A stretch of 64,000 nt of DNA from Neonectria sp. B-13 (GCA_002682825.1 NOKP01000004.1:1485607-1549606); one strand, 5' to 3'; shown: positions 1 to 11,277, counted from the stretch's first letter. A program made the numbers and translations. The notes: a model not told the origin generated them from the letters alone.

Positions 1-1142
1 GAGAATATCCAGCCGCACACAGAATACGACCCCAGTTGGCGTCCTTGCCGTACAGGGCAGTCTTAACAAGAGGCGAGGTGGCAATTGTTCGGGCAACTTG
101 ACGGGCGGATTCCTCAGTGGCGCTATCGACAACCCGGATAGTGACAAACTTGGTGGCGCCCTCGCCATCACGAACAACGTACTTAGCCAGGTCGGCGGAG
201 AACTCAGTCAGAAGATCCTGGAAGGCCTCGTAGTCGGCAGACTTCTCCGACGAGACCTCTGTGCCGCCGGCAGCACCATTGGCAAGGAGAGCAACAGTGT
301 CGTTGGTGGAGGTGTCGCCATCAATGGTGATGGAGTTAAACGACCGGTCAACGGCGTGTCGAAGGACCTGGGGCATGACACCGGGGGCAATGGGGGCATC
401 CGTAGCCAGGATGGTAAGAAGGGTCGCCATGTTAGGGGCAATCATGCCGGCGCCCTTGGTCATACCAGCGATGCGGTACTCAACGCCTGGCGACGAGGGG
501 AGCTCAAAGGACCTCGACATAAGCTTGGGGAAGGTGTCAGTAGTGCAGATGGCCTTCGCGCAGTCGAGCCAGTGCCTGTGCGAATCGCCCGCCTTGTGGC
601 AGGCCACGGGGATGTGGTCAACAATCTTCTGGATAGGCAGCCTAGAAGGTAAGAACAGTGTCAGTGGGAGGCATTGGAGAACCAATCCGGGTCAATTAGG
701 CCACGAACCTCTGGCCGATGACGCCGGTGCTCATGACGATGGTCGAGTCCTCGGCGCCGACCCTTTGGTCGGTGGTGTGGGCCATACTGGTAGCATCCTG
801 AAGACCTCCGGTGCCGGTGACAGCATTTGCATTGCCCGAGTTGACGATGACGCTTCGCAAACCAGCATTGGCCTGCTTCTGAAGGAGCTTGCGGCTGAAG
901 GTGACGGGGGCTGCCTGGAACTTGTTCTTGGTGAAGACACCGGCAGCGGCGCAGGGGCGGTCGGAGGAGACGAAGGCGAGGTCAGGTTTGCTGGTGTTGC
1001 CCGGCTTGACGCCGACGAATATGCCCGAGGCGACGAAGCCCTTGGGGTATTTCCCGGCAGTGGGCACGTATTGGATCTTGGAGGCCGGGATGGCGACGCC
1101 GCCGAGGCTCGTGGCTGACGAGTAAGCTCGCGAGAACTTCAT
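1..1142 (-). CDS. argJ: Ornithine acetyltransferase / glutamate N-acetyltransferase (ArgJ), 5' part only
   Basis: This enzyme moves the acetyl group from N-acetylornithine to glutamate in the mitochondrial arginine cycle; fungal forms may also make N-acetylglutamate from acetyl-CoA. Exon 1 runs 1142 to 709 and starts with a short basic/Ser-rich leader ([10 protein letters not shown]) that fits a mitochondrial presequence. A 67-nt intron (708-642) is inferred because it joins GVIGQR to LPIQKIVD in frame. Exon 2 runs from 641 off the left edge, so the C-terminal part is missing. The [15 protein letters not shown] motif near 405-445 carries the Ala-Thr bond at which the ArgJ precursor cuts itself into alpha and beta chains; the Thr codon is at 422-424. 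The downstream [12 protein letters not shown] stretch near 295-330 is also typical of the family. No frameshift is seen in the visible part. The identification is secure; the 3' end lies outside the window. Confidence 0.95.
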
Positions 1143-1407
1143 GGCTGCGGCTGGATCTGGATGTTTTTGCGACGCAGATGCAGCAAAAAGTAGGTTCTAC
1201 GTCCAGTGGGTGAGTCCCGTCTCTCTGTGAGTGTGAGCGATAGCGGTGTCGCAGCTGGTAGCTACCCTGGGTGGGTGCCGGCGGCATTTTGCTGGGAAGG
1301 AGCTTTGAGTGGGTGTGGCTTGTTGACTCGACTCGACTTGACATGCAAGAGAAACCCTATCGGTAACTGAAGACAGTCACGATTGCACTCAGTCAGACAC
1401 ATCCCCG

Positions 1408-1414
1408 TGAGTCA
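1408..1414. promoter_or_regulatory. GCN4/CPC1-type site (TGAGTCA) upstream of argJ
   Basis: A perfect TGACTCA heptamer, read on the minus strand, lies 266 bp upstream of the argJ start codon. Looser relatives lie nearby (TGACTCG near 1324). GCN4/CPC1/CpcA bZIP factors bind this sequence and induce amino-acid biosynthesis genes, so a site here fits an arginine gene. About eight chance copies of this heptamer are expected in 64 kb on both strands, so position and context are the only support. Confidence 0.45.
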
Positions 1415-1796
1415 CATTATCCAGCGGTCGAGTTTGGGATGAAGAGTGCAAGATGACTGCATTATTTCCTTTTACCATGGAACTTCAAAGTATACGTACT
1501 GTGCAATGCTGCGTCCAACAGAATCCACTTCCAGCTTGCATTGTGTCGTCTGCCCACCTCACAGGGGTGGGTAGGTGCACCAGTCCGCTATGACTCCCAC
1601 TGTGAAGTGGGCACTCCTCCCTGTCGTTCTGAAGTTTTCAGCCGCCGTCGCCTGCCTAGAGGCTGGGGCTGGTGCCTGCGGTGCCTGGCAGCGGCGGGCC
1701 CTGAAAAAGTCAGACACCCAATCAATTCACACTATCCGGGTGTTGATGCCTTAGGTAATTCACGTCGCGGCCTGTGCGCGAGTGATCTCTCCAAGC

Positions 1797-1805
1797 TATA
1801 AAAGG
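1797..1805 (+). promoter_or_regulatory. Putative TATA box (TATAAAAGG)
   Basis: A consensus TATA element is followed 25-45 nt downstream by a pyrimidine-rich stretch (1830-1852), the arrangement of a fungal core promoter with a CT-rich initiation zone. No long reading frame follows until eIF2B-delta at 2963. It may therefore drive a long uORF-bearing leader for that gene, a non-coding RNA, or nothing. The motif is seen; its function is inferred. Confidence 0.35.
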
Positions 1806-2962
1806 TGGCTCTCGCCCCGACCTTTCAGTCTTCTTTTTTTCCTTTCTTCTCCATCCAAGTGCAAGGGCGTTTTCCTTCTCCGTGAAGCGATAAGCTGAGA
1901 GAGGAATTTTGCTAGTTGAAAACTATACACTGACCGCTCCTCACTGGGTTCGCCTGGTGAGGGAATTTTTGGAACCCTTCTTTTCCTCTGGAATCATTTT
2001 CTTTCATTGCGGTTGGTCCCTGGTGGACTGGCGTGAAGAAGGACTTCTGGGCGAAGCTGTTATGAGGGTGTCATGTTGATGCTTCGCGTGAGTGAATGCG
2101 CAAGGCATGTTGGACGGATGAGGAATGACTGTGCTTCATGGGCAACGGTCATCGATGATGGAGTTATCGTGCCAGTATCACGACGGCGGTTCATCGCAGG
2201 ACTTCCCGTTGGGGCAAGATGAGGTCGAAGGTCGAGACAGGGTGTTTTCAGCTGAAGTGCGAAGATGGAATTCCAGAATCAAATACATAGCTTCTGCAGC
2301 ACATCTATGAGCCTATTCACACGCAAAACACAACGGCGAGTGCACACAATCCGCCTTCGGATGTTTCCCCGAGTTCGTCGTGATGCTGAGATTTTCGAGA
2401 GCACCCTTCTGGCCTCTGGACACCGGGCCCAACAAGTCCCTTTCTTGATACCTGTTCGAGTCCATCATGATCTTAGATGCGAACTTCCAGTGTCAGTAAA
2501 CATCCTCTTCCTCGCGATTTCCAGAACCACTGCAGGTGTGAGGTCGGTACGTAGTTGTCCATACTTCCTCTTCGTAGCTGAGGCTCTGCTGCTCCCTCCA
2601 GTACGTATTGTCTGTCGGACAGCCCAGAATTACTAGCCCAGGGCCCCCTTAGCGCGGGGCACTTCCCCATACCAGACAGATCCCGGCGTGCATCCGAATC
2701 ATTCTTTTCCAGTGACTCAAAGGCTCCAAGCCCAGCAACTCCTCCCGCAATCCCACAACGACCTTCTCCTCCACGCCAAGACTCATCTGCGATTGTTCTC
2801 CTATTAAAAGGATACCTAACATCTTTGTCCAAAAATTCTCAAGGATAGCAGCTCCCCGAAACTCTTCGCGCGCGCAATCACCATCCACCCCTCCTCTCGT
2901 TGTGTGCCCCGCCGCGGCCTCAACACCACAACCTCCCAGTCCTCGCCCGGACAAACCCCCCC

Positions 2963-4437
2963 ATGACCACCGAAACAGGCGGTCCGGCCCCCGCCGGCCA
3001 GGCTACGGAGAAGAAGGAGCAGACCAAGGAGCAGACCGAGGAGCAGACCGAGGAGCAGACCAAGGAACAGACCAAGGAACAGACCAAGGAACAGACCAAG
3101 GAGCATACCAAGGGCCAGGCCAAGGAGCAGACCAAGGACCAGCAGCCCGCCACAGGCGCCACCCCCGGCGAGAAGAAGCTGTCCGGCGCTGAGCTGAAGA
3201 AGAGGGCCAAAGAGGAAAAGGCGGCCCGGAGAGCACAAGCCAAGGCCGTGGCAACGGCGTATGCCCCCGCGAAGGAGGGACAATCCGCCGCCGGCGATGG
3301 CAAAGGCGGCAAGGCGAAGCCCAAGGACGGCCAGCACGGGGCGAAGTTGCCGATGCGACCAGCCTCGACGCCGGCCGTCCCCAAGGTGAACAAGCCGTCG
3401 GTACCAGTCTGCTTCAGCCATCTGTCCATGGCCAAGCGCATAGACATGACCCACGCCGACAAGGACGTCAACCCTGCCGTGCTGGTTCTCGGCGAGCACA
3501 TGAGCGCCTTTGCCATCAGCGACAGCATCACTCGGTTGGAGGCGACACTCCTAGCCTTTAAGAAGGTGAGACTGCAGTCAACATCTCCCACAAACAGTTC
3601 ACATCTAATTCGGAATCGCAGGTCATTGACTCCTACAACACCCCCATGAGCACCACCTTCTCCCGCCATTTCACCTCCCACGTCCTCAACCCTCAGATCG
3701 AGTACCTCACAGCATGTCGCCCCATGTGCTTCTCCATGGGCAACGCCATCCGATGGCTCAAGCTCCAGATCAGCAAGATCGACATCGACGTGCCCGACAT
3801 CGACGCCAAGAAGCTACTGTCTGAGGCCATCGACAGCTTCATCCACGAGCGCATCACCCTCGCCGACTACGTAATCGTCCAGACCGCCGCCGAAATGATT
3901 GTCGACGACGATGTCATCCTCACCTACGCCCATCACCACCTCGTCGAGCGCACCCTCCTCCAGGCCCACAAGGGCGGTAAGCGTTTCCGCGTCATCTTGG
4001 TAGACGACCCCTACGAGCGTGTTGGCATCGACCTCGCCAAGAAGCTCTCCACCGCCGGCATCCAGATTGCCTACTCATCCGACCTCGGTGCCCTGCGAAC
4101 GCATCTCGCCGAGACCACCCAGGTGTTCCTTGCCGCCGAGGCCATCTTCAGCAACGGCGCCATGTACGCCCGCGCAGGATCGTGCGACATCGCCACTACG
4201 GCCACTGATCTGAGCGTTCGAGTCATTGCCCTATGCGAGACTATCAACTTCACCGAGCGCGTGTCTATCGATTCTCTCACCTACAACGAGATCGATCCCG
4301 AGCGGTGCACCACCGACGGGTTTCGGCTGCTCTTCGACACCACCCGCGACAAAGACCTCTCGGTTGTGGTGACGGAGCTAGGCAACTCGTCCGCCACGTC
4401 AGTACCAGCCATTCTCAGGAAGTTGGAAGAGCTGTAA
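2963..4437 (+). CDS. GCD2: Translation initiation factor eIF2B, delta subunit
   Basis: eIF2B is the cytoplasmic GDP/GTP exchange factor for eIF2 and the target of eIF2-alpha phosphorylation; delta belongs to its regulatory alpha/beta/delta core. Exon 1 is 2963-3565, an intron of 56 nt follows (3566-3621), and exon 2 is 3622-4437, giving 472 residues. The ATG at 2963 is the first in frame after upstream open codons that lack a start. Residues about 15-60 are a low-complexity KEQT repeat and the rest of the first 140 residues are Lys/Ala-rich, as in other delta subunits. The IF-2B fold occupies roughly residues 160-465. The conserved EAIFSNGAMYARAGS segment (about 374-388) matches the EA-x-x-x-NG-x-x-x-x-x-G motif of the IF-2B family. 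It converges with the complex I gene ending at 4850. Confidence 0.95.
3014..3133 (+). repeat. In-frame 12-bp minisatellite (KEQT repeat) in eIF2B-delta
   Basis: About ten tandem copies of a 12-bp unit close to AAGGAGCAGACC encode Lys/Glu-Glu-Gln-Thr. Variants include EEQT, KEHT and KGQA, so the array is partly diverged. Because the unit is 12 bp, copy-number change would keep the frame. The array also opens long, meaningless Leu/Cys/Val-rich frames on the minus strand. Confidence 0.9.
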
Positions 4438-4849
4438 GCTGGCGTTTGTTAGATGAACCAAGTTAGACAAGAAGTAGATCTGGGCATTCCCCTTGGGTGG
4501 ACAGCCCCCATTCAAAAGAACATTGACGTAATTTAAGCCGCGCCGTTCGGGGGCCGGGTTTTTGTGTATCTTGTCGTGACTCCGTTCCTGCTATTGTGAT
4601 GCTTATTCGTAGCTTCGGTCAAAACATCTCGGGTCATCTCGGACAGTCGAGTCCCATCACTGAACAGTCATCCCCTCATGGCATCTTAACAGAAGAAAAG
4701 GTTCCAATCTTCCAATTCCAGTCATCCCATGTCGACGGGTCTATTCCCTTACAGAATATGTACAATATCTCTCCTCCGCCGCATCCCTCCCCCCAGCATC
4801 GTCACTCGGCCCATTCCCATATTTCGATTTCATCTTCCGATGTGGTGCT
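4438..4849. other. Convergent 3' spacer
   Basis: This holds the 3' ends of eIF2B-delta (plus) and the small complex I subunit gene (minus). No gene or clear hairpin terminator is seen. Confidence 0.5.
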
Positions 4850-5213
4850 TTACGCCTCGGCCTCAGCCGCCGCCGCCGCATCCCGCTGGGCCTTTCGTGC
4901 CCGCTTCTCGATCAGGTAGGACTTGCGCTCGGTCAGGGTTGCCGTCTGTCTGTCGTCGACGCCCTGCAGCCAGTAGCCGAAGCTGGCGCCGCCCGCTGCG
5001 TACACGGGGTACGCCCACAGGGAGGACTTGTTGAAGAAAGGGCGCATCTCGATGCCGACCTGCCAGAAACGCACGCCCAGGCCTATGGAGACGGGGCGTT
5101 AGTAAACGGGAAACCCCGGCGGCTCGTTTGGTGGGATGGAGATGGTTGTGTGGCTCATATTGGCGCATGTTTCACGTACCGAAGAGGCTCCAGAAGGCGA
5201 GGCGGTGCACCAT
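4850..5213 (-). CDS. Small accessory subunit of mitochondrial complex I (fungal '14 kDa' type)
   Basis: The spliced product is 88 residues. Exon 1 (5213-5180) encodes MVHRLAFWSLF plus one base. The intron (5179-5083) has a gtacgt donor, a tttactaacg branch point and a catag acceptor. Exon 2 runs 5082-4850. The join gives FGLGVRFWQVGIEMRPFF, which I recall from fungal proteins annotated as NADH-ubiquinone oxidoreductase 14 kDa subunit; the family name rests on memory. One hydrophobic segment (about residues 34-51, LWAYPVYAAGGASFGYWL) suggests a single inner-membrane helix. After it comes a charged KSYLIEKRARKAQRDA helix and an Ala/Glu tail. A CCAAT box upstream would fit a HAP-regulated respiratory gene. 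Confidence 0.7.
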
Positions 5214-5847
5214 GGTGGGCAATTGACCGTCGGGTTGTCAGGCGTAGAGGCTGCGGTGGTTTTCTGGCGGATTCGGCCGGGTTCGTGGTCGTGAGGATTG
5301 GCTGGTTGCGGCTCTACCGAGGGAAGTGGTCGTGATCCTAAAGATCCCATGGCTCAAAGCTCAATTGGACCCAAGTTGATTGGTCGCGGGTGGGTCACGC
5401 GTTATATCACATGACTCTCATCTCCACCTACCCTGAATCATCGATGCCAAAATTCGGGGGACATAAAAGAATTAAAGAAACGAACAATGGTAACAAGTAC
5501 AACTAACAGAAGTATAAAGTTTCAGTTTAAAAGGTACACCAATACCTGCTTCATTTTTGAAAACTATTAATCAGGCGGGCCATATGATGTGTCAAGCGGT
5601 TTTGACAACGGTGTTTTAGGAGTTTATCCACCTTTTTGTTGATCAGATGAAGAAGAATAAAAGAAAGCATGGTATACAACATTAAAAAGTATAGCATATG
5701 CCGGACACGAGTGCGAGGCTCTGCTCAAGCTCTACTCTAGCTTCTAATCCTAAGCACACAAGAACGCTACAACGAATAAACCAAAGCCGACGAACGACCC
5801 ATATCCTTATGCCGTCCGTGCTAAAACTCCTATGTAGATGCATCAAC
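5214..5847. other. Spacer, promoter of complex I subunit and 3' flank of the ATPase gene
   Basis: Both neighbours read on the minus strand. The left half should carry the complex I subunit promoter. The right half is AT-rich and is probably the 3' untranslated and termination region of the ATPase/HELAH gene. No open frame worth naming is present. Confidence 0.5.
5379..5385 (-). promoter_or_regulatory. CCAAT box upstream of the complex I subunit gene
   Basis: The plus strand reads gattggt, which is ACCAATC on the coding strand of the complex I subunit gene, about 170 bp upstream of its start. CCAAT is bound by the fungal HAP complex, which controls many respiratory genes. The pentamer is short and common, so this is suggestive only. 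Confidence 0.3.
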
Positions 5848-8800
5848 TCAATCAAGCAAGCTTCTGTCTGACACTCTCGAATACGGCGGCGGTGCATGAA
5901 ACTGCGACGGCGCCCGGGAAGGCGGTGTCGGGCTCTCTGCCACCCATTGCATCGTCTTGGCGACCATCTTGGCAAAGTACTGCTGAATGAACGACTCACT
6001 GGACTGGTTAGCATCTTGATTCGAGAAACGAATAATGGTAGACTTACGTGTAGTAACTGTGATCAGAGTTGTGAGGCGATACGAGGTTATGTGCAAGCTC
6101 GTGTGCCAATACAACCCACCACCAGGTCGCAGCCTCAGCCTTGGCCTCACCGGGCCGTGGCCCTTGCATCTGCGTCGCATGCAGTTGCAGGAAGAATCTG
6201 AAGTTGCAGAAGATACTGCCTCCGGTATTGAACGCTATCGTGCCGCCGGCTTCGTCGTAAAAGATGTGAAGCACCTTGGGTGAAAGTGAGTATATGTTAC
6301 CAATGTCGACCAGCAGGCCAGCAAATGAGTTGATGGCGGTGATGTGCGACGACAAAAACTTGGCCGTATCCATTGTCAAGTCTTTTGCGACAAAGACCTT
6401 GATGCCGTTTGAGGCTTCCGCAACAAACGCAATGTTGTGGGCGGGCTTGCTGTCGCAGTATGTGGCTTGTTCCTTGACTTCGTTGACCTGGGGCTCTGAG
6501 AATACGCTGTTGGACCCGTACGCTCTGGTCGAGTTGACAGCATTCAGCAGGTTTTGCTGGACCAGGGCTGGATTTGTGACTGTCCCATCATCTTTCTGAG
6601 GCTGCTGTGGGCCAGCATTCGAAGAACCGCCAGCAGTCGATGAACCACCAGCGTTCGGTGAAGCGCCGTTGGATGATGGTCCAGCCTCGGCTGGCTTGTC
6701 CAAGAACTTTTCCACTTGCTGACGGGATTCGTCCTCCTCGTCCTGTGGATCGAAGCCAAGCCGACGGGTCAAGTTGGAGAATAGGCCCCTAGGTTTCCTT
6801 GACTGTTGATTCTGGGCAGGCTTGGTGTCCTCGGGAGAATCCCAAGAACCAGGCATCGTAGTGCTGGGATGCTCTGGCGTCCTTGCCACTTCGCGTGCCG
6901 CTTCAGCAGCCTTTCCTTCAGTGATTGCTTGGTTCTGGGTGGACCAAGTTTGTTCCTTCTCTTGGATCTTACGCTGCTCATCCTCGAGTGCCTTGCGCCT
7001 TTCCTCCTCGGCAATCCTTGCCTCAGCGGCCTTGGCTCTGAGAATTCGATCCACGTTGTAACCGCGAGCTCTCAACCCGTACAAGTCCAGCGTCAGAAAA
7101 GGTTCAAAGAACAGGTATGCTTGTTGATTAGGGCGACTGAGGAGGATGTGGCAGATGGCCTGTCCGATTTGATACATATCAGGCTTCCCCTCGTCGGTCA
7201 CATACAGAACCCAGCCGCTGGCACTCTTGGCGCTCGCGGCAGATCGCTTCTCTGTATGGGACTGGGTTTGGCCTTGTAGACTGCGTCGCAGAGCCACCGA
7301 CCGGACTATCTCAACAGCAAGGTTCTTGTCGAGCCATTTGGCGTCGTGTTTAATAGTGTCGCGCCGGTAGCTCGCATATTCGTAGAGAAAGATTTTGGAC
7401 CTCTCAATGACGTGCTTTCGAAGTGTCTGAGCGGCCTTTTGCCTGTCGCTATGAGGTCCAATTCGGATTTCCTCCTTGACAATGCTGCTTAGCTTCTGGG
7501 CTCCAAGAGCCATGTAAAAGACCTCGAGGGCGTCTTCCTCAGGAGCACAGATGAGGCGGTCCTTGAAGAGGCGGTAGCTGATGATATCGTCAAGTACCAC
7601 AATTTGACTGGCAGAGGCTAGTTGATACTGCCTGATGGGAGCCTCGTCCTCGTCAAAATCATCCAGCTTCCCGTTAGGAGCCGCCAGTTCCTTGTACGCA
7701 AGGAGGAAAGATGACGCGCGCATCTTTCGCCAAAGATCCTTGTCTCGATGAAGCATGGAAGATGCTTCTGCCAAGGACTTAAGAAGATCCATGTACTTTT
7801 CAGGGCTTTGCAACACACTGAGAAGTCGAGCTGGTTCGGTGCATGCCATATTTGCAACCTCCAGCTTTGTTGGCTCACTCTTGGCTCCACACTGAAACAA
7901 GAACGTGTTGGCATCGGGCCCAAAGTCGACAAAGTCGAAAATGTCACCGTAGGTGGTAGAGGTGCCCAGATACACGCGGGACGGGCTAATGAGAGAAGTG
8001 CTCAATGCCGACTTCTTCTCAGATGATCGAGACGGAGTTGCTCTAGAGATAGGAACAATAGGCGCGTTTCTCAACTTGGCCAATCCGTTTTCACCTAGCT
8101 CGGTGATCCGGGACGCAAAGTAGCTGAACAAGATGGTGGCGTTATGGTGATCCTGAGGCGGGCTGGACAAGAGGCGGTTAACACACTCCACCATTGGTGG
8201 ATCTCTCGCGACACCGAATTTCTGATAATGTTAGAAAATGCTTGTCTCAAGTTTGGAAGTAAGCTTACGTTTGCGTGGTCATGGAGATCCTTCCGCAGTA
8301 CATGGAACCCGAGGACAGATGCTTTTGGATTACAGAAGCACTGGGAAGGCTGGACAAGCTGGGTACTCCCCTCAAGGGGCATGAAAGCCATTCGGCTACT
8401 GCCGAGGTCGAATGACCCATATCGGTTCATGTGGTGATTTGTGACAAAGTAAGTCATAGACGAGACTCTGAGAGTCTCGTCTTTGCTTGACATCAGTTCG
8501 ACAAGCTCTGGGACAGAAGGATGAAGTCGGAGACCAAGCTTCGACAGGAACCGGGCCTCCTGACTGCTGGGTCGATAGCTGCCAGGAGGACCAGGCCATT
8601 GCAAAATCGGCAATCGGAGACTTCGAAGTGAATCCTTGGGCTCAAAGAGCTCAGACACCTTGTATAGAGCATCTGTCCCCTTGGCGGGCTCCATGCCTTT
8701 CGGGCCTGCTTCAGCCGGGCAGAAGCGTGTGCCCTTGAGTTTGAGTAGATCGTCAGCCGGAATATCCTCGTTGACTGAAGCGAGGTACTTGACGAGTTCA

Positions 8801-11277
8801 ACGTGGCTCCATTTCTTCTGACTCGGCTCGCCTGAAGTGTTGAGGAGTCGCGTGAAGATGGTCTCGAGATCGACAGTTTTCCGAACGCCAAGGGCTACCA
8901 GTAGCTTCTCCTTCAGCTTATCACAGCCTTGTATAACGGGTAGATCATCGAATAGCTTGACGGACGGGAAGAACGACTCCCCTGGCTTCTTCATGCCGAG
9001 TTTCGTAGGCATGACCGTGTTAGCTCGAAGTAAAGATACCACGCTCGCTTTGGGGGCCGTGCCAATGTTCTCCCAGTTCTTGGAGAGCACCGTCAGTATT
9101 TGAGCTGCAAAAGTCGGCGATCTTGTGAAGCTCTGTTCTTCCGCACGAGATTTATCCGTCTCAAGAAGGAATCTTAGCCAAGGCAAAACCTCAAGCGGCT
9201 CCCAACCCAGAGCCTGCAACTCTGAAACATTCGAATGGGCTGTCAGAGCCTGAGGAATTGTTGTTGGTGGGACAGGTAAGTGCGACGGTATTTTGTTCAT
9301 GCTGAGGTGGTATTTGATGCTTCCGAGGGCAATGATTTCGCCTTGTTCTCCGTCGTCGCTCATTGTACCAACAGCGACTTCGAGCAGAGCTGTTCGGCTA
9401 GAAGGATCAAGTTCACCATTCAGGCTCTTCTTTCCAACCCAGCTGATGAAGTTGATTAGTTGGACCTTGTTCATGGCCTTTGTCTCTAATTCTTTCTGAA
9501 CGTCCGGGACCGTGATGTGACTTATGAGACCAAAGTCTATGAGCTTCTTCACGAAGGGAATATCCTTTAGCTCATTGGGGATGACCGGGATGCTATCCAC
9601 AAACTTGCTCAGTTCGTCTGACGGGATGCGAACCTGAGATGTCTGCAGAACTCCCCGACTTGAGTACATTTCAATCGTGGCTTTCTTGAAGCAGATCCAG
9701 AAGGCTTCCTCGATGATCTGCCCAACCTGCCCACTGGGCGTAGAGTCACCGAATGAGAACGTCTTCAGAATATGAAGCGCCTCGGGTATAAACTTGGTGA
9801 TGATGGCTGGCGAGAGCTTCCCATTCTTGTCAATAGCTTGTTTCACGCGGTTGCTGAGGTCGCTCATCTCGTTTGAGAACGCAAGTCTAGCGATGATGCC
9901 CGAAGCACGAAGGATCTCCACGTTCCATGTTCTCACCCATCGTGCATTTAAATCAATGGCCTCTCTCTCAACAGTCGGGATCACCGAAGGGGCTGAGATA
10001 TGCATCCCAGCTCCAGTGGTCTGCATGGTGGGGAATCCGATGAAGATTCGCCCTCCTGGCTTCTTGCTCGGCAGCACAGAGGCAAACACATCTGTAGCCT
10101 TACCAACCGCGCCAGAAGCTGCAGTTTCTTGTGAAGCTTGAGCCTCATCGTATGATGAAGTTAAGATGGAGAGTTTCGTTGTGCTTGGTGGAGGCTTCTT
10201 TGTGGCGCGCTCGAGTTCCGAGGCGAATGAGGCTGAGACCTTGGTCTTGATGGATGCAGAAGTTGCTCGAAGGAAGATGGTCGACGTGGAGAGCTTCGTC
10301 ACATCCTCGGAGATGGTGACCTGCGCTGCATTCTCCTCATTTTGGGCCTTGGACTTGAGGCTAGATTGCGACGCAGTGGCGGTAAGCCTAGCGAAGAATG
10401 ACCGTAATGAAGGTGCTTCAGGGGCGCCATATGACTCGGCGGCTTTGGTGGTTGATGATGTAGCTTGAGGTTTCCAGCCGATGGCAGCCATGTATGAGGC
10501 GTCAATCTGGGTGCTGGTGCGATCAACGCTCGTCACCCTCATGAGGCCGTCCTTGGTCCTCGCCTCCAGGTCTTTAGGCAAAGGGAGTTCCACGCTCGGG
10601 GACGATTTCTTCCTAAGTGATAGAATCTCGTAATCGTCGATCCAGAACTCGATCTTTTCCAGCGCTACAAAGGTCAGACTCGTTGCCAGAAACTGGCTGA
10701 CGGAGAGGAGATTCGGCAAAGGGGTCGTGGTGTTTCGGTAGTCTAGAACAAAGGTGGTGTGCGGAGTTGCCTGGTCCGCTGGTATTTGGGACTTTTTGGT
10801 AAACAGGGCATTCCCCTTCCAGTAGAATGCCATGGCCTCGTTCCCAGAACTGACAAACGGTTCCTCGCAATCGGCAAAGACGCTGTAGAAACCGACACCA
10901 AAAGCACCAATCTTGGTCTCATCGGGGTTTCCCTCGGCGATGCGTTTTAGCCTTCCCCAGTCGGTCTTTGTAAAAGGCTGGCCATCGTTTTGGACAACGA
11001 GTCGACGCAGGGTGTGGTTGGATAGGACGTGCTTTAGGATATCGGAGCGGTTCGGGTTGGTTGGGAGAGGCACTTGAGTCGAGGGGAGCGTCTCCCACTT
11101 GACGCTGACGGTCGTTGCTTGAGCGTCGGCGGCGTTTTGGATGAGCTCTCGCAATGTCGTCCACTCTCCCGAGTATCTGGCGAGGACTTTGTCGATCAGG
11201 GCTCGGGTGTCGACGGTGACGGCTTCTTCGTCCTCGCCGTCCCGCATGGCGGCGGCTCGGAGCCGCGAGTAGTCCAT
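5848..11277 (-). CDS. Large protein with N-terminal Hsp90/sacsin-type ATPase and C-terminal HELAH zincin-like motif (DUF3684-like)
   Basis: Three exons (11277-8269, 8221-6048, 5998-5848) give 1777 residues. The junctions read DHAN|KFGVARDPP and HSYY-T-ESFIQQYF. The N-terminus has the GHKL ATP-binding boxes: TLRELIQNAADAQ (41-53; Glu44, Asn48, Asp51), VVQNDGQPF (94-102) and KIGAFGVGFYSVF (122-134). This is the arrangement in sacsin and Hsp90, so ATP-driven chaperone-like activity is likely. The long middle matches nothing I can name beyond the fungal DUF3684 type. Residues about 1430-1570 are charged, Ser/Gly-rich and probably disordered. Near the end, HELAHNLVSPHNSDH (1710-1724) keeps His1-Glu2-His5-His11 spacing like metzincin zinc proteases, preceded by a Trp-rich hydrophobic strand. 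A protease or a zinc-binding fold is inferred, not shown. No transmembrane segment is obvious. Both function and cellular location are unknown. Confidence 0.85.

Larger units (their letters stand above)
1143..2962. other. Spacer between argJ and eIF2B-delta
   Basis: No conserved protein is encoded here. The stretch should hold the argJ promoter (left end) and the eIF2B-delta promoter (right end). A second perfect TGACTCA lies at 2713-2719, 244 bp before the eIF2B-delta start. A plus-strand TATAAAAGG at 1797-1805 with a T/C-rich tract after it suggests another promoter. Only tiny reading frames follow that promoter: ATG at 2062 (5 codons) and ATG at 2073 (49 codons, ending at 2222). They could be uORFs of a long leader or part of a non-coding transcript. 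Confidence 0.5.

Noticed and set aside
2816..3681. Long Leu/Gly- and Cys/Ser/Val-rich frames on the minus strand
   Set aside because: They are mirror readings of the 12-bp KEQT minisatellite and exon 1 of eIF2B-delta; the repeat has no stops in these frames.
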